DNA from: a virus
Virus record (IMG/VR): IMGVR_UViG_3300013103_001392
Coordinates: 1 to 37,645 of that record
DNA length: 37,645 nt
Direction: 5' to 3' (one strand)
Each line of letters starts with the position of its first letter. The first letter of the stretch is position 1. Below, in pieces: positions 1-7,076 of the stretch. The position numbers and the translations under genes are program-made. The notes beneath the pieces were generated by a model. That model was given only the letters and a program-made list of their open reading frames with translations, ran no database searches and was not told the origin of the DNA.

Positions 1-81
1 GAACAAAAAGAAATTAGAGTTGGCTCTCCATCAATTTTTGGAGATGGCTGGAGTAATCCTCCAATTCCGAGAGGATTTTAA
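1..81 (+). CDS. 3' end of a rightward gene, product unknown
   Basis: Frame 1 is open from the first base to a TAA at 79-81 and encodes 26 residues ending in a Gly/Pro/Ser-rich tail (…FGDGWSNPPIPRGF). Such tails are common at the ends of phage structural proteins, but this is too short to assign. The orientation matches the late genes at the right of the window, so on a circular or permuted genome it could be the last late gene. That is inference. The gene is truncated by the window edge. Confidence 0.45.
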   Translation, partial: EQKEIRVGSPSIFGDGWSNPPIPRGF

Positions 82-399
82 CGTAACTTAACGAAGCCCA
101 ATGCAAATAAATGGAACTCAAAGGAACGGATTTTTTCTTAACGCAACGAAAAGATAAGTTCATAGCCCAATTTAAACTAGCTTAAACTAGCTAAACGAAA
201 TTGAGCCGATCCTAATTCATTGCATTGCAACAAAACACAATTTTCGAAATTCATCAAAACCCAACCAAATATATCCAAATTCAATCTAGAGCAACTTAGC
301 GGAAATTGCAAATCAAACAAGATCAATTAGGACTTAAACATAATCAAACATAACTCAATCTAACCCAATCCAATTCAAGCTAAACTTAATTAAAGAAGA
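82..399. other. Gene-free G-poor gap between convergent genes
   Basis: About 320 bp lie between the end of the rightward gene at 81 and the end of the leftward gene at 400, so the flanking genes converge. I see no ORF, rRNA or tRNA. The plus strand is strongly G-depleted relative to C between about 240 and 390. A 10-bp unit, TTAAACTAGC, is repeated about 2.5 times in tandem at 171-197. Short words such as TAACG and AACTTAAC recur at 80-140. No U-tract terminator hairpin is obvious. It may be a replication or transcription boundary, but nothing proves a function. Confidence 0.4.
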
Positions 400-693
400 T
401 TATTTGAAATATCCTTTCTTTCGTAATCTTTCAATCTCTTTAATTTTTGCATTTATATTCTTATCTAATTTAATCTGTTGCAGTTTTCTTCCAAACGCAT
501 TCAAGAGAGCATTCAAATATCCCAGAACTACTCTTGCTTTCCTTAATTCAAATTCATTCCACTTTTTCTTTTCCAGTATTTCTGTATTTTCAACAGCAGT
601 ATTCAGTAATAAGTTAGCAATACTTATCAAATCGTATTGAGCAATATCCTTTAATTCCAATTCATTATTCTTTGTAGATAATTGCTTTTTCAT
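400..693 (-). CDS. Hypothetical 97-aa helical protein
   Basis: I do not recognise a family. The 97 residues are charged and almost entirely predicted helix, with a leucine/asparagine-rich middle and a Lys/Arg-rich C-terminus (IKEIERLRKKGYF). This suggests a small coiled-coil or nucleic-acid-associated accessory protein. The ATG at 693 follows a purine-rich leader with a GGAGGGGG run at about 707-716, too far away to be a normal Shine-Dalgarno site. An AAAAGGTC motif lies at 733-740, inside the end of the upstream gene. It is the most promoter-distal gene of the leftward block. Confidence 0.65.
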   Translation of the reverse strand: MKKQLSTKNNELELKDIAQYDLISIANLLLNTAVENTEILEKKKWNEFELRKARVVLGYLNALLNAFGRKLQQIKLDKNINAKIKEIERLRKKGYFK

Positions 694-726
694 TGTTTGA
701 TTCCCACACCACCCCCTCCTTCTAAA

Positions 727-1299
727 TTAACCGACCTTTTCAAAAAATACAATTTTGAATTTTCCCATTCCTCTTTTATGAAGTTCTCCTATTCCGTATC
801 TTAATCCAGCTCCTGCTAAAATTTCTGGAATAACTTCGTTAGGAATTCTTTCATCTAAAACTATTAGTTTGAATTCAGCTGACCACTTATTCCACTTTGG
901 ACGAGCAGTTGGCTTTGGAATTTTCGCTCCGCCAGTTCTTACCCATTCTGGACGAATATCTATCACATATTTTCCTGCCTTTAAAGGAATTTCTTCTGGC
1001 TCAATAAATATACTTGATTGAACTAGATCTTTGTATGTTTTCTGTCCCTTCCAAGTATAATCGGTTGCTGATTTAATCATTGCTGACTTAATATGTCTTT
1101 CTGGAATGAAAACCCCATCTTTGTTTCTATAAATTGCCTTCTCGGCTTCCTTTTTGGGATCATAGTTTTTATTCTTTGACTTCTTTTTCGGATCATGCAC
1201 TTCTTCGATATGCAGTTTATTTTGCATATAAGGAGTAATTCCCTGAATTTTTACTTTGAAAACTCGGACTCCTTCAAATTTGTTAAAATCTAATTTCAT
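727..1299 (-). CDS. Phage RAMP-like protein, function unknown
   Basis: The 190-aa protein starts with a beta-strand-like VKIQGITPYMQNK, has a Lys-rich insertion at about residues 36-55, a central VFIPERHIKSAMIKSA helix and a glycine-rich end, AGLRYGIGELHKRGMGKF. This layout resembles a widespread phage family with a ferredoxin/RAMP-like (Cas7-like) fold, in which an 'IxGITPLxM' strand is followed by a conserved helix and a C-terminal glycine-rich loop. That assignment comes from pattern memory, not a search. The role in phages is not established to my knowledge; nucleic-acid binding is plausible. The ATG at 1299 lies 28 nt downstream of an AAAGGTC motif at 1328-1334, which overlaps the stop of the upstream methyltransferase gene. 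Confidence 0.6.
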   Translation of the reverse strand: MKLDFNKFEGVRVFKVKIQGITPYMQNKLHIEEVHDPKKKSKNKNYDPKKEAEKAIYRNKDGVFIPERHIKSAMIKSATDYTWKGQKTYKDLVQSSIFIEPEEIPLKAGKYVIDIRPEWVRTGGAKIPKPTARPKWNKWSAEFKLIVLDERIPNEVIPEILAGAGLRYGIGELHKRGMGKFKIVFFEKVG

Positions 1300-1332
1300 G
1301 TTAATTGATTTGATTAACTAATTCTTCGACCT

Positions 1333-2106
1333 TTAAAGAAGTGGCTCAATCTGAGCCCTTATTCGCATTTTGGCTATTTCAACATATTTGGGATCTTTCT
1401 CAATTCCAATGAAATTTCGTTTTAATCTCTTTGCTACTACAGCGGTTGTTCCGCTTCCGAGAAATGGATCTAAAACCAAATCTGTTTCTTTGCTTAGATA
1501 ACTAATCCACTGAATCAACGGTTTTTCGGCTTTTTGTGTGGGGTGATAGCGAGGATGTTGAGGGATGCTGTCTATTACATAATCTTTTGCCTGCCCTAAC
1601 TGCCAATTGAAATATTCTTGTTTTACTTTCTCTTTCGTGAACCATAATGCTACTTCAACTGCTTTCATAAAATCCACCTTGCGACCTCTTGGCACGGGAT
1701 TTGACTTTATCCAATAAAGTGGACTTCTTCCTTTCATTCCTATTTTTTCTAAAAAATTCCAAACAGGAGTAATTTTCTTTTTATCGAAAAAGAAGATAAA
1801 ATGTCTATAAGGTTTCAGAATTCTTACACATTCTCTCAGCCATTCTTTGCACCATTTCAGATATTCATCTTCATTTTGCCATTGTGTATCCCATTCTCCA
1901 AAGTTTAAATCAATATCTTTTGATGCTTTATACTTCGTATTTGCCGATCTTCCTATCTTTATTTCTTGACTAATCATAAAAGGAGGATCTGTGATGATTA
2001 AATCAATAGAATTATCTGGAATTCTTGGCAAAATCTCCAAAGCATCGCCTTCTATTATCTTGTTTTTTATTTCTTCAATTTGAAATTGTTTCATGTTTAG
2101 TTCCAT
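1333..2106 (-). CDS. DNA methyltransferase, beta class (N4-cytosine or N6-adenine)
   Basis: This S-adenosylmethionine-dependent DNA methyltransferase has the catalytic motif DPPF at residues 40-43 near the N-terminus and the SAM-binding motif DPFLGSGTT at 213-221 near the C-terminus, followed by GIEKDPKYVEIA. Motif IV before motif I defines the beta class. DPPF rather than DPPY or SPPY leaves the target base uncertain. At 257 aa it has the length of a solitary phage enzyme, and no restriction endonuclease is adjacent. It probably protects or marks phage DNA. The upstream gene stops at 2097-2099, so the start is ATG 2106 (10-nt overlap) or ATG 2094 (2-nt gap). Either implies translational coupling. 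Confidence 0.88.
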   Translation of the reverse strand: MELNMKQFQIEEIKNKIIEGDALEILPRIPDNSIDLIITDPPFMISQEIKIGRSANTKYKASKDIDLNFGEWDTQWQNEDEYLKWCKEWLRECVRILKPYRHFIFFFDKKKITPVWNFLEKIGMKGRSPLYWIKSNPVPRGRKVDFMKAVEVALWFTKEKVKQEYFNWQLGQAKDYVIDSIPQHPRYHPTQKAEKPLIQWISYLSKETDLVLDPFLGSGTTAVVAKRLKRNFIGIEKDPKYVEIAKMRIRAQIEPLL

Positions 2107-2498
2107 TCGGCTTCAATATCGTTAATTCCTAATTCTTTATCTATTAGTTGGGCTAATTCTTCTAACATTTCAAATGCCTTTTCGAAATCTCTTTCGGTAG
2201 TTTCTGACATTTTTGAGCCGTGTCCGAGTTCCAAACAAAAATCTTGAAATTGCTTGGCAAGTTTACCGATCTTCTTTTTTCTGAATTGTTTGGGAATTTC
2301 AAATTCAAAGAGATGATCAGAAGCACTATTAAAGAAAATTTGGATTCCTCTATTCCGAGCATCTTCTTTATTTATTCCTTTGTGTAGATTTTCGAGTTTC
2401 TCTGCATATTCTATTCCTTGATGCCAATGTTTTGCGAATAAAATCAAATTATAGACAAATCCTCTGCCAAATTTTGAATCAGGGCTCTTCTGGGCCAT
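2097..2498 (-). CDS. Conserved-looking phage hypothetical, 133 aa
   Basis: The function is unknown. The N-terminus (SPDSKFGRGFVYNLILFAKHW) resembles small phage proteins found beside methyltransferase genes. The rest is helical, with a Lys-rich segment FRKKKIGKLAKQF and a C-terminal acidic helix. No catalytic motif or membrane segment is visible. It overlaps the methyltransferase start, so the two are co-translated. The ATG at 2498 is 30 nt downstream of an AAAGGTC motif (2529-2535), and a perfect 12-bp palindrome lies just upstream of that motif. Confidence 0.65.
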   Translation of the reverse strand: MAQKSPDSKFGRGFVYNLILFAKHWHQGIEYAEKLENLHKGINKEDARNRGIQIFFNSASDHLFEFEIPKQFRKKKIGKLAKQFQDFCLELGHGSKMSETTERDFEKAFEMLEELAQLIDKELGINDIEAEWN

Positions 2499-2536
2499 AA
2501 TTAATCTTTAACTATAGTTTAAGAAAATGACCTTTC

Positions 2537-2548
2537 TGAACCATGGTT
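2537..2548. promoter_or_regulatory. Palindrome GAACCATGGTTC, operator-like
   Basis: This perfect 12-bp palindrome sits upstream of the methyltransferase gene pair, immediately beyond the AAAGGTC motif. Related sites occur at 8588-8601 (one mismatch, between two early genes) and at 12138-12150 (core ACCATGGT plus one TTC arm, abutting the -35 of the rightward promoter). A repressor-binding site is a reasonable inference. No repressor gene is identified in the window. Confidence 0.35.
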
Positions 2549-2584
2549 CAAACTCTTGACTAAAAGAGTTTGCCAGTGGTGAAT

Positions 2585-3367
2585 TTAATACATCTTGAAT
2601 TGAAAGCCACACTTGGGACAGATTATATTTCCTTGATGAAAACTTCGAGGATTTCGAATTATCAATTCAAGATTTTCGGGTCTATTATCATCCTTAACCC
2701 CATTCTTATGATGAACTATCTCATAAGATTCCAGAAATCTTCCTAATTCAAGTTCCATTACCAATCTATGTTCATAGATATAAGGATGCTTTTTCGTGGC
2801 TGAGGGATGTTCTGGAAAATATATTTGAACATATCCTCTATCATCCATTCTTATAGTTTTTCTTCCATATTTATCATAATGTTCCTTTCTAGCCCTGCTT
2901 ATCTTTTCTCGCCATTCTTTCGATAATTTTCGTCCTTTCTGTGCTCTACTGATATTCTGTCTCCACTCTTGAGGAAGAGTCTTTCCCTTTAAAGGAGAAT
3001 CATGAGTTTGATAATAAATCTTAAGGCTATTCTTCAATTTCTCTATTGTCTTAAGGGATTTGATTCTTCCTGAATTTGCTTGGCTGATAGCTTTACTCCG
3101 TCTTTCCTTTACTTCTTTGCTTAAATTTTGAAATGCATCACTTAACTTCTTTCTCCATTCAGGATCCGAAAAACAGCATTTTTTAGAACAATAAATTTGA
3201 TTCTTTCTCTGGGTCTTAAACATCTTTTGGCAGAATTTACATTTCTTTTCATACCAAGTCATCGTTCTCGCTTTATGATAACATTCTCGTGAACAATATT
3301 TGCCATTGCTATTTGATGGATAATACTTGAAAACTTTCTGACAATATTTACAAATAGCTTCTTTCAT
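2585..3367 (-). CDS. HNH homing endonuclease with NUMOD3-like repeats
   Basis: The N-terminus has two zinc-binding modules, each CxxC followed about 15-20 residues later by CxxxC. The middle carries helix-turn-helix-like NUMOD3-type repeats with [15 protein letters not shown]-like units. The last third is the HNH nuclease: [13 protein letters not shown], then [19 protein letters not shown], with the HH pair and the N of the motif visible. Such free-standing enzymes cut double-stranded DNA and spread as intron-like mobile genes in phages. An in-frame TTG at 3379 would add four residues, but ATG 3367 is the natural start. The start lies directly against the interleaved-helix element at 3370-3435. 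No intron could be shown around it. Confidence 0.85.
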   Translation of the reverse strand: MKEAICKYCQKVFKYYPSNSNGKYCSRECYHKARTMTWYEKKCKFCQKMFKTQRKNQIYCSKKCCFSDPEWRKKLSDAFQNLSKEVKERRSKAISQANSGRIKSLKTIEKLKNSLKIYYQTHDSPLKGKTLPQEWRQNISRAQKGRKLSKEWREKISRARKEHYDKYGRKTIRMDDRGYVQIYFPEHPSATKKHPYIYEHRLVMELELGRFLESYEIVHHKNGVKDDNRPENLELIIRNPRSFHQGNIICPKCGFQFKMY

Positions 3368-3369
3368 AA

Positions 3370-3435
3370 CTGTAATCAAAAGCCCTCCTTAAGCGGTCGG
3401 CTCGTGGAGGGCACAGTATTTATGAGCCGACCGCT
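3370..3435. ncRNA. Interleaved-helix (pseudoknot-type) element before the HNH gene
   Basis: Two perfect complementary pairs interleave. Pair a is GCCCTCC at 3382-3388 with GGAGGGC at 3406-3412 (7 bp). Pair b is AGCGGTCGGCTC at 3392-3403 with its complement at 3424-3435 (12 bp). The order a-b-a'-b' defines an H-type pseudoknot or two exclusive hairpins. A flanking 10-bp pairing (3370-3379 with 3447-3456, one G-T) could close it. The GC content far exceeds its surroundings. On the leftward transcript it would be the 5' leader of the HNH gene and the 3' tail of the AAA+ gene. Confidence 0.55.
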
Positions 3436-3460
3436 ATAACATTTTCTTGATTATAGCAAA

Positions 3461-4165
3461 TCAGAGACGATTGTCAAGTAATTTCTTTAGCAGAATCTGA
3501 TATGAGTTTGGACTTAATTTGAAAAGCTGAAACGCCTTTTCAAGAATTCTCAAAGAAAGATTTTCTGAACTCAAGCCAATCTTTTCTATAAAATTAACAA
3601 TAGCCATTCTTTGCTTGAAACTTAAATCTTGATATGGCTTTTTTGCTCTTTCTCGCATTAGTTGAAGCAACTCTTGATTTGTAAAAGAGATATGATAAAA
3701 CAATCCCCTATCAATAAATGCTCTAACTATTGGATTATCTTTGAGAATAGAATTGATTAAAAAGATTATTTTTCCGTTGAAATAGAAACTTTTTGTTTCT
3801 ACTTTCCAAGAAGTTGAATACCAAGAAACTTTCCGAGTGCCATTTGGAAGTTGCCATAATGCTCCTTTCAATAATCCAACACTTCTCATATTTCGTAGCA
3901 TTTCTTCGCAATCATCAATAATTCCAATTCTGGGTTCATTTAATTCATTTATTCGTTTCAGTTCTTTGAATAATTGAAGCGGTGTAATGTGTCCATTCAG
4001 ATAGAGATACTCTTGTCCTTCTTTCAAGCCAAATTTTTCTAAAGTTTTAATAGTAGTTTCAGTTTTTCCAATTCCTGGCTTTCCAAGAACTACTAAAGAG
4101 TGAGCATATCCTTTAACAATTCCTTCTATATATCTTTCAAGAATTTTGAATTGATTTAGTTTCAT
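3461..4165 (-). CDS. AAA+ ATPase
   Basis: This 234-aa ATPase has Walker A GKPGIGKT at residues 28-35 (Lys34), Walker B RIGIIDDCEE around 79-88 (Asp84/Asp85) and a sensor-1-like FLINS (Asn138), followed by a helical C-terminal lid. The order and spacing fit the AAA+ fold of clamp-loader or helicase-loader type proteins. A DnaN-like clamp gene in the same transcription direction (6189-6800) makes a replication role attractive, but I cannot separate it from other phage AAA+ families. It ends in TGA at 3461-3463. A TnpB element lies 41 bp upstream of its ATG and separates the gene from an orphan AAAAGGTC motif at 5451-5458. Confidence 0.75.
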   Translation of the reverse strand: MKLNQFKILERYIEGIVKGYAHSLVVLGKPGIGKTETTIKTLEKFGLKEGQEYLYLNGHITPLQLFKELKRINELNEPRIGIIDDCEEMLRNMRSVGLLKGALWQLPNGTRKVSWYSTSWKVETKSFYFNGKIIFLINSILKDNPIVRAFIDRGLFYHISFTNQELLQLMRERAKKPYQDLSFKQRMAIVNFIEKIGLSSENLSLRILEKAFQLFKLSPNSYQILLKKLLDNRL

Positions 4166-4205
4166 ATTGTTTCAATAATTCGGGCAATTTTTCAAATGCC
4201 TGTTA

Positions 4206-4300
4206 GGATAATTTTAGAACCAAAACATTGGTTCTTTCCTAACTTGTGGGATTTATCCCACTTACAGCGGAAGCATAACCGCATTCAGGAGAAAGAATAT
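4206..4300 (-). ncRNA. Candidate TnpB guide RNA (reRNA/omegaRNA) 3' region
   Basis: In TnpB systems the guide RNA overlaps the 3' end of tnpB and runs through the right end of the element. Here the expected place has two stacked hairpins in the leftward sense: GTGGGAT/ATCCCAC at 4246-4261, inside the last codons, and AGAACCAA/TTGGTTCT with a 4-nt loop at 4216-4235. The spacer would be the roughly 16-20 nt just left of 4206 (leftward sense starting near 4205). The exact boundary is not provable here. Confidence 0.45.
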
Positions 4301-5363
4301 ATCTCTCTCCCAGTGTTGCTATGTTTCGAGCGGCTACCAAATCGGCATTTAGTTCATAACCGCACCGGGAACATTTAAAGATTGACTGACTTCGCCTATT
4401 CCTTCTATGGCGGAATCCACATTTGGGACAAGTAATCGAAGTCCCTCGTGGATTTACGGAGAACATCTCCAAGCCAGCCAATCGCAACTTATATTCTATA
4501 AAATTTAATAGTTCTCTAAAACTCCAATGTGCTATCATCTTTCTGGTTCGTTTTGTCAATTTCAATCTTGATCTAATTCCAATTAAATTCTCTACGGCTA
4601 TATTCGCTTTTTCCTTGATAGCAATGTTGACTATTTCTCTGCTAATTTTGTGGTTTATATCTCTCATCCACCTTCTCTCCTTGCCAGAAATCTTCTTTAG
4701 AGATTTTCTATTTTTCTGCAATTCTGCTCTTATCTTCTCAAAATATTGATGTTTCCATCTTATCCATTCTCCTCGCCAAAACTTATTTATTCGACCTTGA
4801 CTATCTGATAGAGTGGCAATTTTGGCAATTCCTAAATCCAATCCTAAAACTTTCTTTGCTTTTTTCTTTTCAGGATTTAGTTGCACCGTGATAAATGCAA
4901 ACCATTTCTTTCTTACCTTCTTAATCTCTACTCTACCACTCTTTTCTAATAATGGCTTATATTCATTTCTTATTTCAAATGGAAGCCAAATTCTCTTTCC
5001 TTTAATCAGATTTAAACCCAAATTTAATTTATCAATTCTTACACTATCTTGTCTGAAAGCACCGAAAATATTAGTAAATCTGGGAAATGTTTTCTTGCCC
5101 TTTTTGCGATAGAATGCTCTGGCTGTCTCTATAGATTTATCTAAAGCAGTTTGAAGATTTTGCGTTGCTATTTCTGGAAACTTTTTCTTTGCCTTTTGAT
5201 ATAACTCAGAATGTAATCGCTTCCTGCTGGTAGTTCTTAATCTTTGTATTTCTTTCAAGTAAAAATTGCAACATTCTGTGAATTCTCGACAGTAGTTTTC
5301 TAACAGAATTTCTTTTCTTTTATTAGGTTTTTTCAATTTTGCTTTGAGAGTGATTATCATCAC
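4239..5363 (-). CDS. tnpB: TnpB RNA-guided DNA endonuclease
   Basis: This 374-aa TnpB is the ancestor-type RuvC nuclease that uses a transposon-end RNA as guide. All three RuvC acidic residues are visible: Asp176 in VLGLDLG, Glu258 in IAVENLIG and Asp341 in ELNADLVAARN. The zinc ribbon uses Cys312/Cys315 and Cys331/Cys334. The N-terminal helical and central beta regions are full length, so the enzyme is probably active. Start ATGATG at 5358-5363, stop TAG at 4239-4241. It is the only gene in the element. In TnpB biology the protein cuts the vacated donor site to retain the element. Confidence 0.92.
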   Translation of the reverse strand: MMIITLKAKLKKPNKRKEILLENYCREFTECCNFYLKEIQRLRTTSRKRLHSELYQKAKKKFPEIATQNLQTALDKSIETARAFYRKKGKKTFPRFTNIFGAFRQDSVRIDKLNLGLNLIKGKRIWLPFEIRNEYKPLLEKSGRVEIKKVRKKWFAFITVQLNPEKKKAKKVLGLDLGIAKIATLSDSQGRINKFWRGEWIRWKHQYFEKIRAELQKNRKSLKKISGKERRWMRDINHKISREIVNIAIKEKANIAVENLIGIRSRLKLTKRTRKMIAHWSFRELLNFIEYKLRLAGLEMFSVNPRGTSITCPKCGFRHRRNRRSQSIFKCSRCGYELNADLVAARNIATLGERYILSPECGYASAVSGINPTS

Positions 5364-5487
5364 CCTCTATTTTATACATTTTGAATCGTTTGTGAACCTC
5401 TGTTTGGTTCTAAAATCGTCCTTTCTTCTATATTGATTGATTGAATTTTTGACCTTTTTAAGTTAAGATAATTGTAATTTCTTCCTC

Positions 5488-5640
5488 TTAATAAGCACCT
5501 TGACGATCTTCAATATAAACATCGTGAGGATTTTCTTTGTTCTCACATCTGGCTATTATTATTCTACAAAGTTTATCTCTTGAGATTTCTTTTTCGTCTG
5601 TTAATTTTTCCCCGCGTAAGGGACAATATAAGGGCATCAT
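5488..5640 (-). CDS. Small hypothetical protein, 50 aa
   Basis: The frame runs from tandem ATGs at 5635-5640 to TAA at 5488-5490. The protein begins MMPLYCPLRGEKLTDEKEIS and ends NPHDVYIEDRQGAY, with three cysteines (CP, C, RC) but no clear zinc finger. The support is context: an AAAGGTC motif at 5662-5668, 21 nt before the start, and tight packing with the next small gene. An orphan copy of the motif lies just beyond its end at 5451-5458. No family is recognised. Confidence 0.6.
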   Translation of the reverse strand: MMPLYCPLRGEKLTDEKEISRDKLCRIIIARCENKENPHDVYIEDRQGAY

Positions 5641-5654
5641 ATGATTGAATTAAG

Positions 5655-5819
5655 TTAGTTTGACCTTTCTTTTGTTAATTCGTTAATTTTTTCAAGGACT
5701 TCTTTACAATCTATCTTTTCTGGCTCGGAATAGCTATTTTCTCCTGATATTTCTGTTCCGTATTCAAAGACAAATTGATTTAATAGATTGGCTAAATGTA
5801 ATAAATCTTCTTTTTCCAT
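5655..5819 (-). CDS. Small acidic hypothetical protein, 54 aa
   Basis: The frame runs from ATG 5819 to TAA 5655-5657. The peptide starts MEKEDLLHLANLLNQFVFEY and ends VLEKINELTKERSN. It is amphipathic and mostly helical, typical of small phage accessory proteins. Unlike its neighbours it has no AAAGGTC leader; the structured RNA at 5835-6189 lies directly upstream, so it may be the first gene after that RNA. It ends 15 nt before the next gene's start. Function unknown. Confidence 0.6.
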   Translation of the reverse strand: MEKEDLLHLANLLNQFVFEYGTEISGENSYSEPEKIDCKEVLEKINELTKERSN

Positions 5820-5834
5820 AAGTTAAACTCTTTT

Positions 5835-6189
5835 AGGGATTAAGAGGTGAAGACCGCCCAAGAAGCCCTCTTAATCTCCTTTAGGAAAGAATTTCAATTT
5901 TTAAGGGGTGATTAAGGACTCACCAACCCCTTGTTTACTAACCGAACAAGGACGGTTTGCTACCTTTGGTAGCCGTCATGAGTTCCTCTGATAAACTCCT
6001 TGAACTTTGTTTGAGATCTTGTCAGGACAATCTGAGAGAATTCCTACCCATCAATTCGGTATTGATGGGCGGTCTTCTCTTTCTCTCCATACAGGAAGGA
6101 TTGTCCAGCAGATCTCTCAAAGTTCAATTCGCTTATCAAAGTCCCTCAATTCTGTCCTCAAAGTAATTTGAGGACAGAGAGAAGGACTT
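5835..6189 (-). ncRNA. Large structured non-coding RNA candidate, about 355 nt (RNA1)
   Basis: The gap between the clamp gene and a small gene is filled with long perfect inverted repeats. They are 5838-5847/5867-5876 (10 bp), 5903-5908/5927-5932 (6 bp), 5929-5935/5945-5951 (7 bp, exclusive with the previous), 5959-5964/5968-5973 inside 5951-5954/5974-5977, and a multi-part arm. The arm pairs 6003-6009/6118-6124, 6013-6019/6110-6116, 6025-6032/6099-6106, 6041-6045/6093-6097 and 6047-6055/6061-6069. Last is 6152-6162/6167-6177 (11 bp, 4-nt loop) within 6139-6144/6184-6189. Strand is inferred from the leftward neighbours. It does not match tRNA, tmRNA or RNase P as far as I can see. Confidence 0.6.
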
Positions 6190-6800
6190 TAATTGCTCTC
6201 TCTTATTGGCATTAAGATAATCTGGGCTTTTTTTCCATTCTTTTTTTCAGCAAGAAAGTGAATTGGCTTTCCTTCCTCAACTGGAATCTGGAGTTCAACA
6301 TTTCTCAAGGGATCATCTATAAATTCCTTCAAAAATTTTGAGATCTTAAAAAGGAAATCTATATTCAATAGAATTTTTATATGTCTCCCTTTCCTTTCTA
6401 AAACTTGCTTGTAATTAGGAAATTCTCCTTCAATTGTTCTACATTTCACGATATTTATGCTACCAAGATCAGTTGAGCCAAATTCTATCCAATCTGGAGT
6501 TTGTTTTAATAAGAAAATATGTTCTAAAACTGGAAATTCAGCCGTTTTAGGAAAAATCTTTAGCAATTTTTCTGTCTCTTCTCTTGGCAAAATAAACGGC
6601 TTAAAATCAAAATTAACCTTCTTTCCTTCAAACTTAGGAATTTCTTCCCTTTCAAGTTTAGAAGTTTGAACTCTTGCTAATGTAAAGCCGTCGGTAGCAC
6701 AAGTTTCTTTTGGAGAGATATAAAGTCCTCTAATTTCCCCTCTTGGTGTTTTCTCGTTTCCTGCGAAATCAATAATTTTTAGATTATCTTTTGAAAGCAT
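6189..6800 (-). CDS. DnaN-like mini sliding clamp
   Basis: The 203-aa protein carries landmarks of the bacterial DNA polymerase III beta clamp. These are the ISPKETCATDGFTLARV segment (residues 28-44, like the family's 'ATDGHRLA'), EGEFPNYKQVL (about 124-134, like 'EGxFPDYxxVIP') and a C-terminal ILMPIR (like 'YVIMPMRL'). Full-length DnaN is about 370 aa in three domains, so this is roughly half size and would need a different oligomer or a reduced ring. It would tether a polymerase or other replication factors to DNA. ATG 6800 follows AAAGGTC at 6821-6827 by 20 nt, and there is no Shine-Dalgarno site. The assignment rests on motifs only. Confidence 0.65.
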   Translation of the reverse strand: MLSKDNLKIIDFAGNEKTPRGEIRGLYISPKETCATDGFTLARVQTSKLEREEIPKFEGKKVNFDFKPFILPREETEKLLKIFPKTAEFPVLEHIFLLKQTPDWIEFGSTDLGSINIVKCRTIEGEFPNYKQVLERKGRHIKILLNIDFLFKISKFLKEFIDDPLRNVELQIPVEEGKPIHFLAEKKNGKKAQIILMPIRESN

Positions 6801-6825
6801 AATAGAATGATTTGAATAATGACCT

Positions 6826-7062
6826 TTAACTTAAAGAAGCATTGTCCCAATAAGTATTTATATCATTGGCAAAGCGTTCATTGAGCCACCAAAGGAATGC
6901 TTCTTCCAAATCTTTATTATTCTTTCTCTTAAATCTTTTGTCGGCTTTAATTTCAATTATTCTGGCTGGAGATTGAACTAATCGTTTTTTGTTATCTTTT
7001 TTGAAACTCCAGTCATTTTCTAATAATTCTGGTCTTAAAATTGTTAACTCTAATTTGCTCAT
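6826..7062 (-). CDS. Hypothetical 78-aa protein
   Basis: No family is recognised. The N-terminal half is basic (KKDNKKRLVQSPARIIEIKADKR…) and the C-terminal half is aromatic and acidic (EEAFLWWLNERFANDINTYW). It is preceded by 14 nt after the stop of the 7077-7283 gene and has no AAAGGTC motif of its own, so it is probably translated from the same message as that gene. It ends close to the motif that precedes the clamp gene. Confidence 0.6.
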   Translation of the reverse strand: MSKLELTILRPELLENDWSFKKDNKKRLVQSPARIIEIKADKRFKRKNNKDLEEAFLWWLNERFANDINTYWDNASLS

Positions 7063-7076
7063 ACTTGATTGAATAA

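Larger units (their letters stand above)
4206..5421 (-). mobile_element. TnpB-only IS element (IS200/IS605- or IS607-type relic)
   Basis: Both ends carry the same 18-19-nt sequence in inverted orientation: the inner-pointing GGATAATTTTAGAACCAAA at 4206-4224 and its near-identical counterpart at 5403-5421 (two differences). Each continues into a short hairpin (4216-4235 on the right end; a GAACC…GGTTC pair around 5392-5410 on the other). Between them lies one intact tnpB. No TnpA/Y1 or serine transposase is present, so the copy is probably non-autonomous or TnpB-only. The boundaries are inferred from the paired ends, and no target duplication is visible. Confidence 0.6.

Noticed and set aside
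4196-5112. Rightward frames opposite tnpB
   Set aside because: tnpB on the other strand has all catalytic motifs; the rightward frames show none.
5957-6166. Rightward 69-codon frame inside RNA1
   Set aside because: It lies across perfect inverted repeats and opposes the flanking genes; the helices explain the sequence better.
5835-6189. Group I intron, tmRNA, RNase P or tRNA
   Set aside because: No conserved cores, tRNA-like end or split coding gene could be recognised; kept as unclassified RNA.
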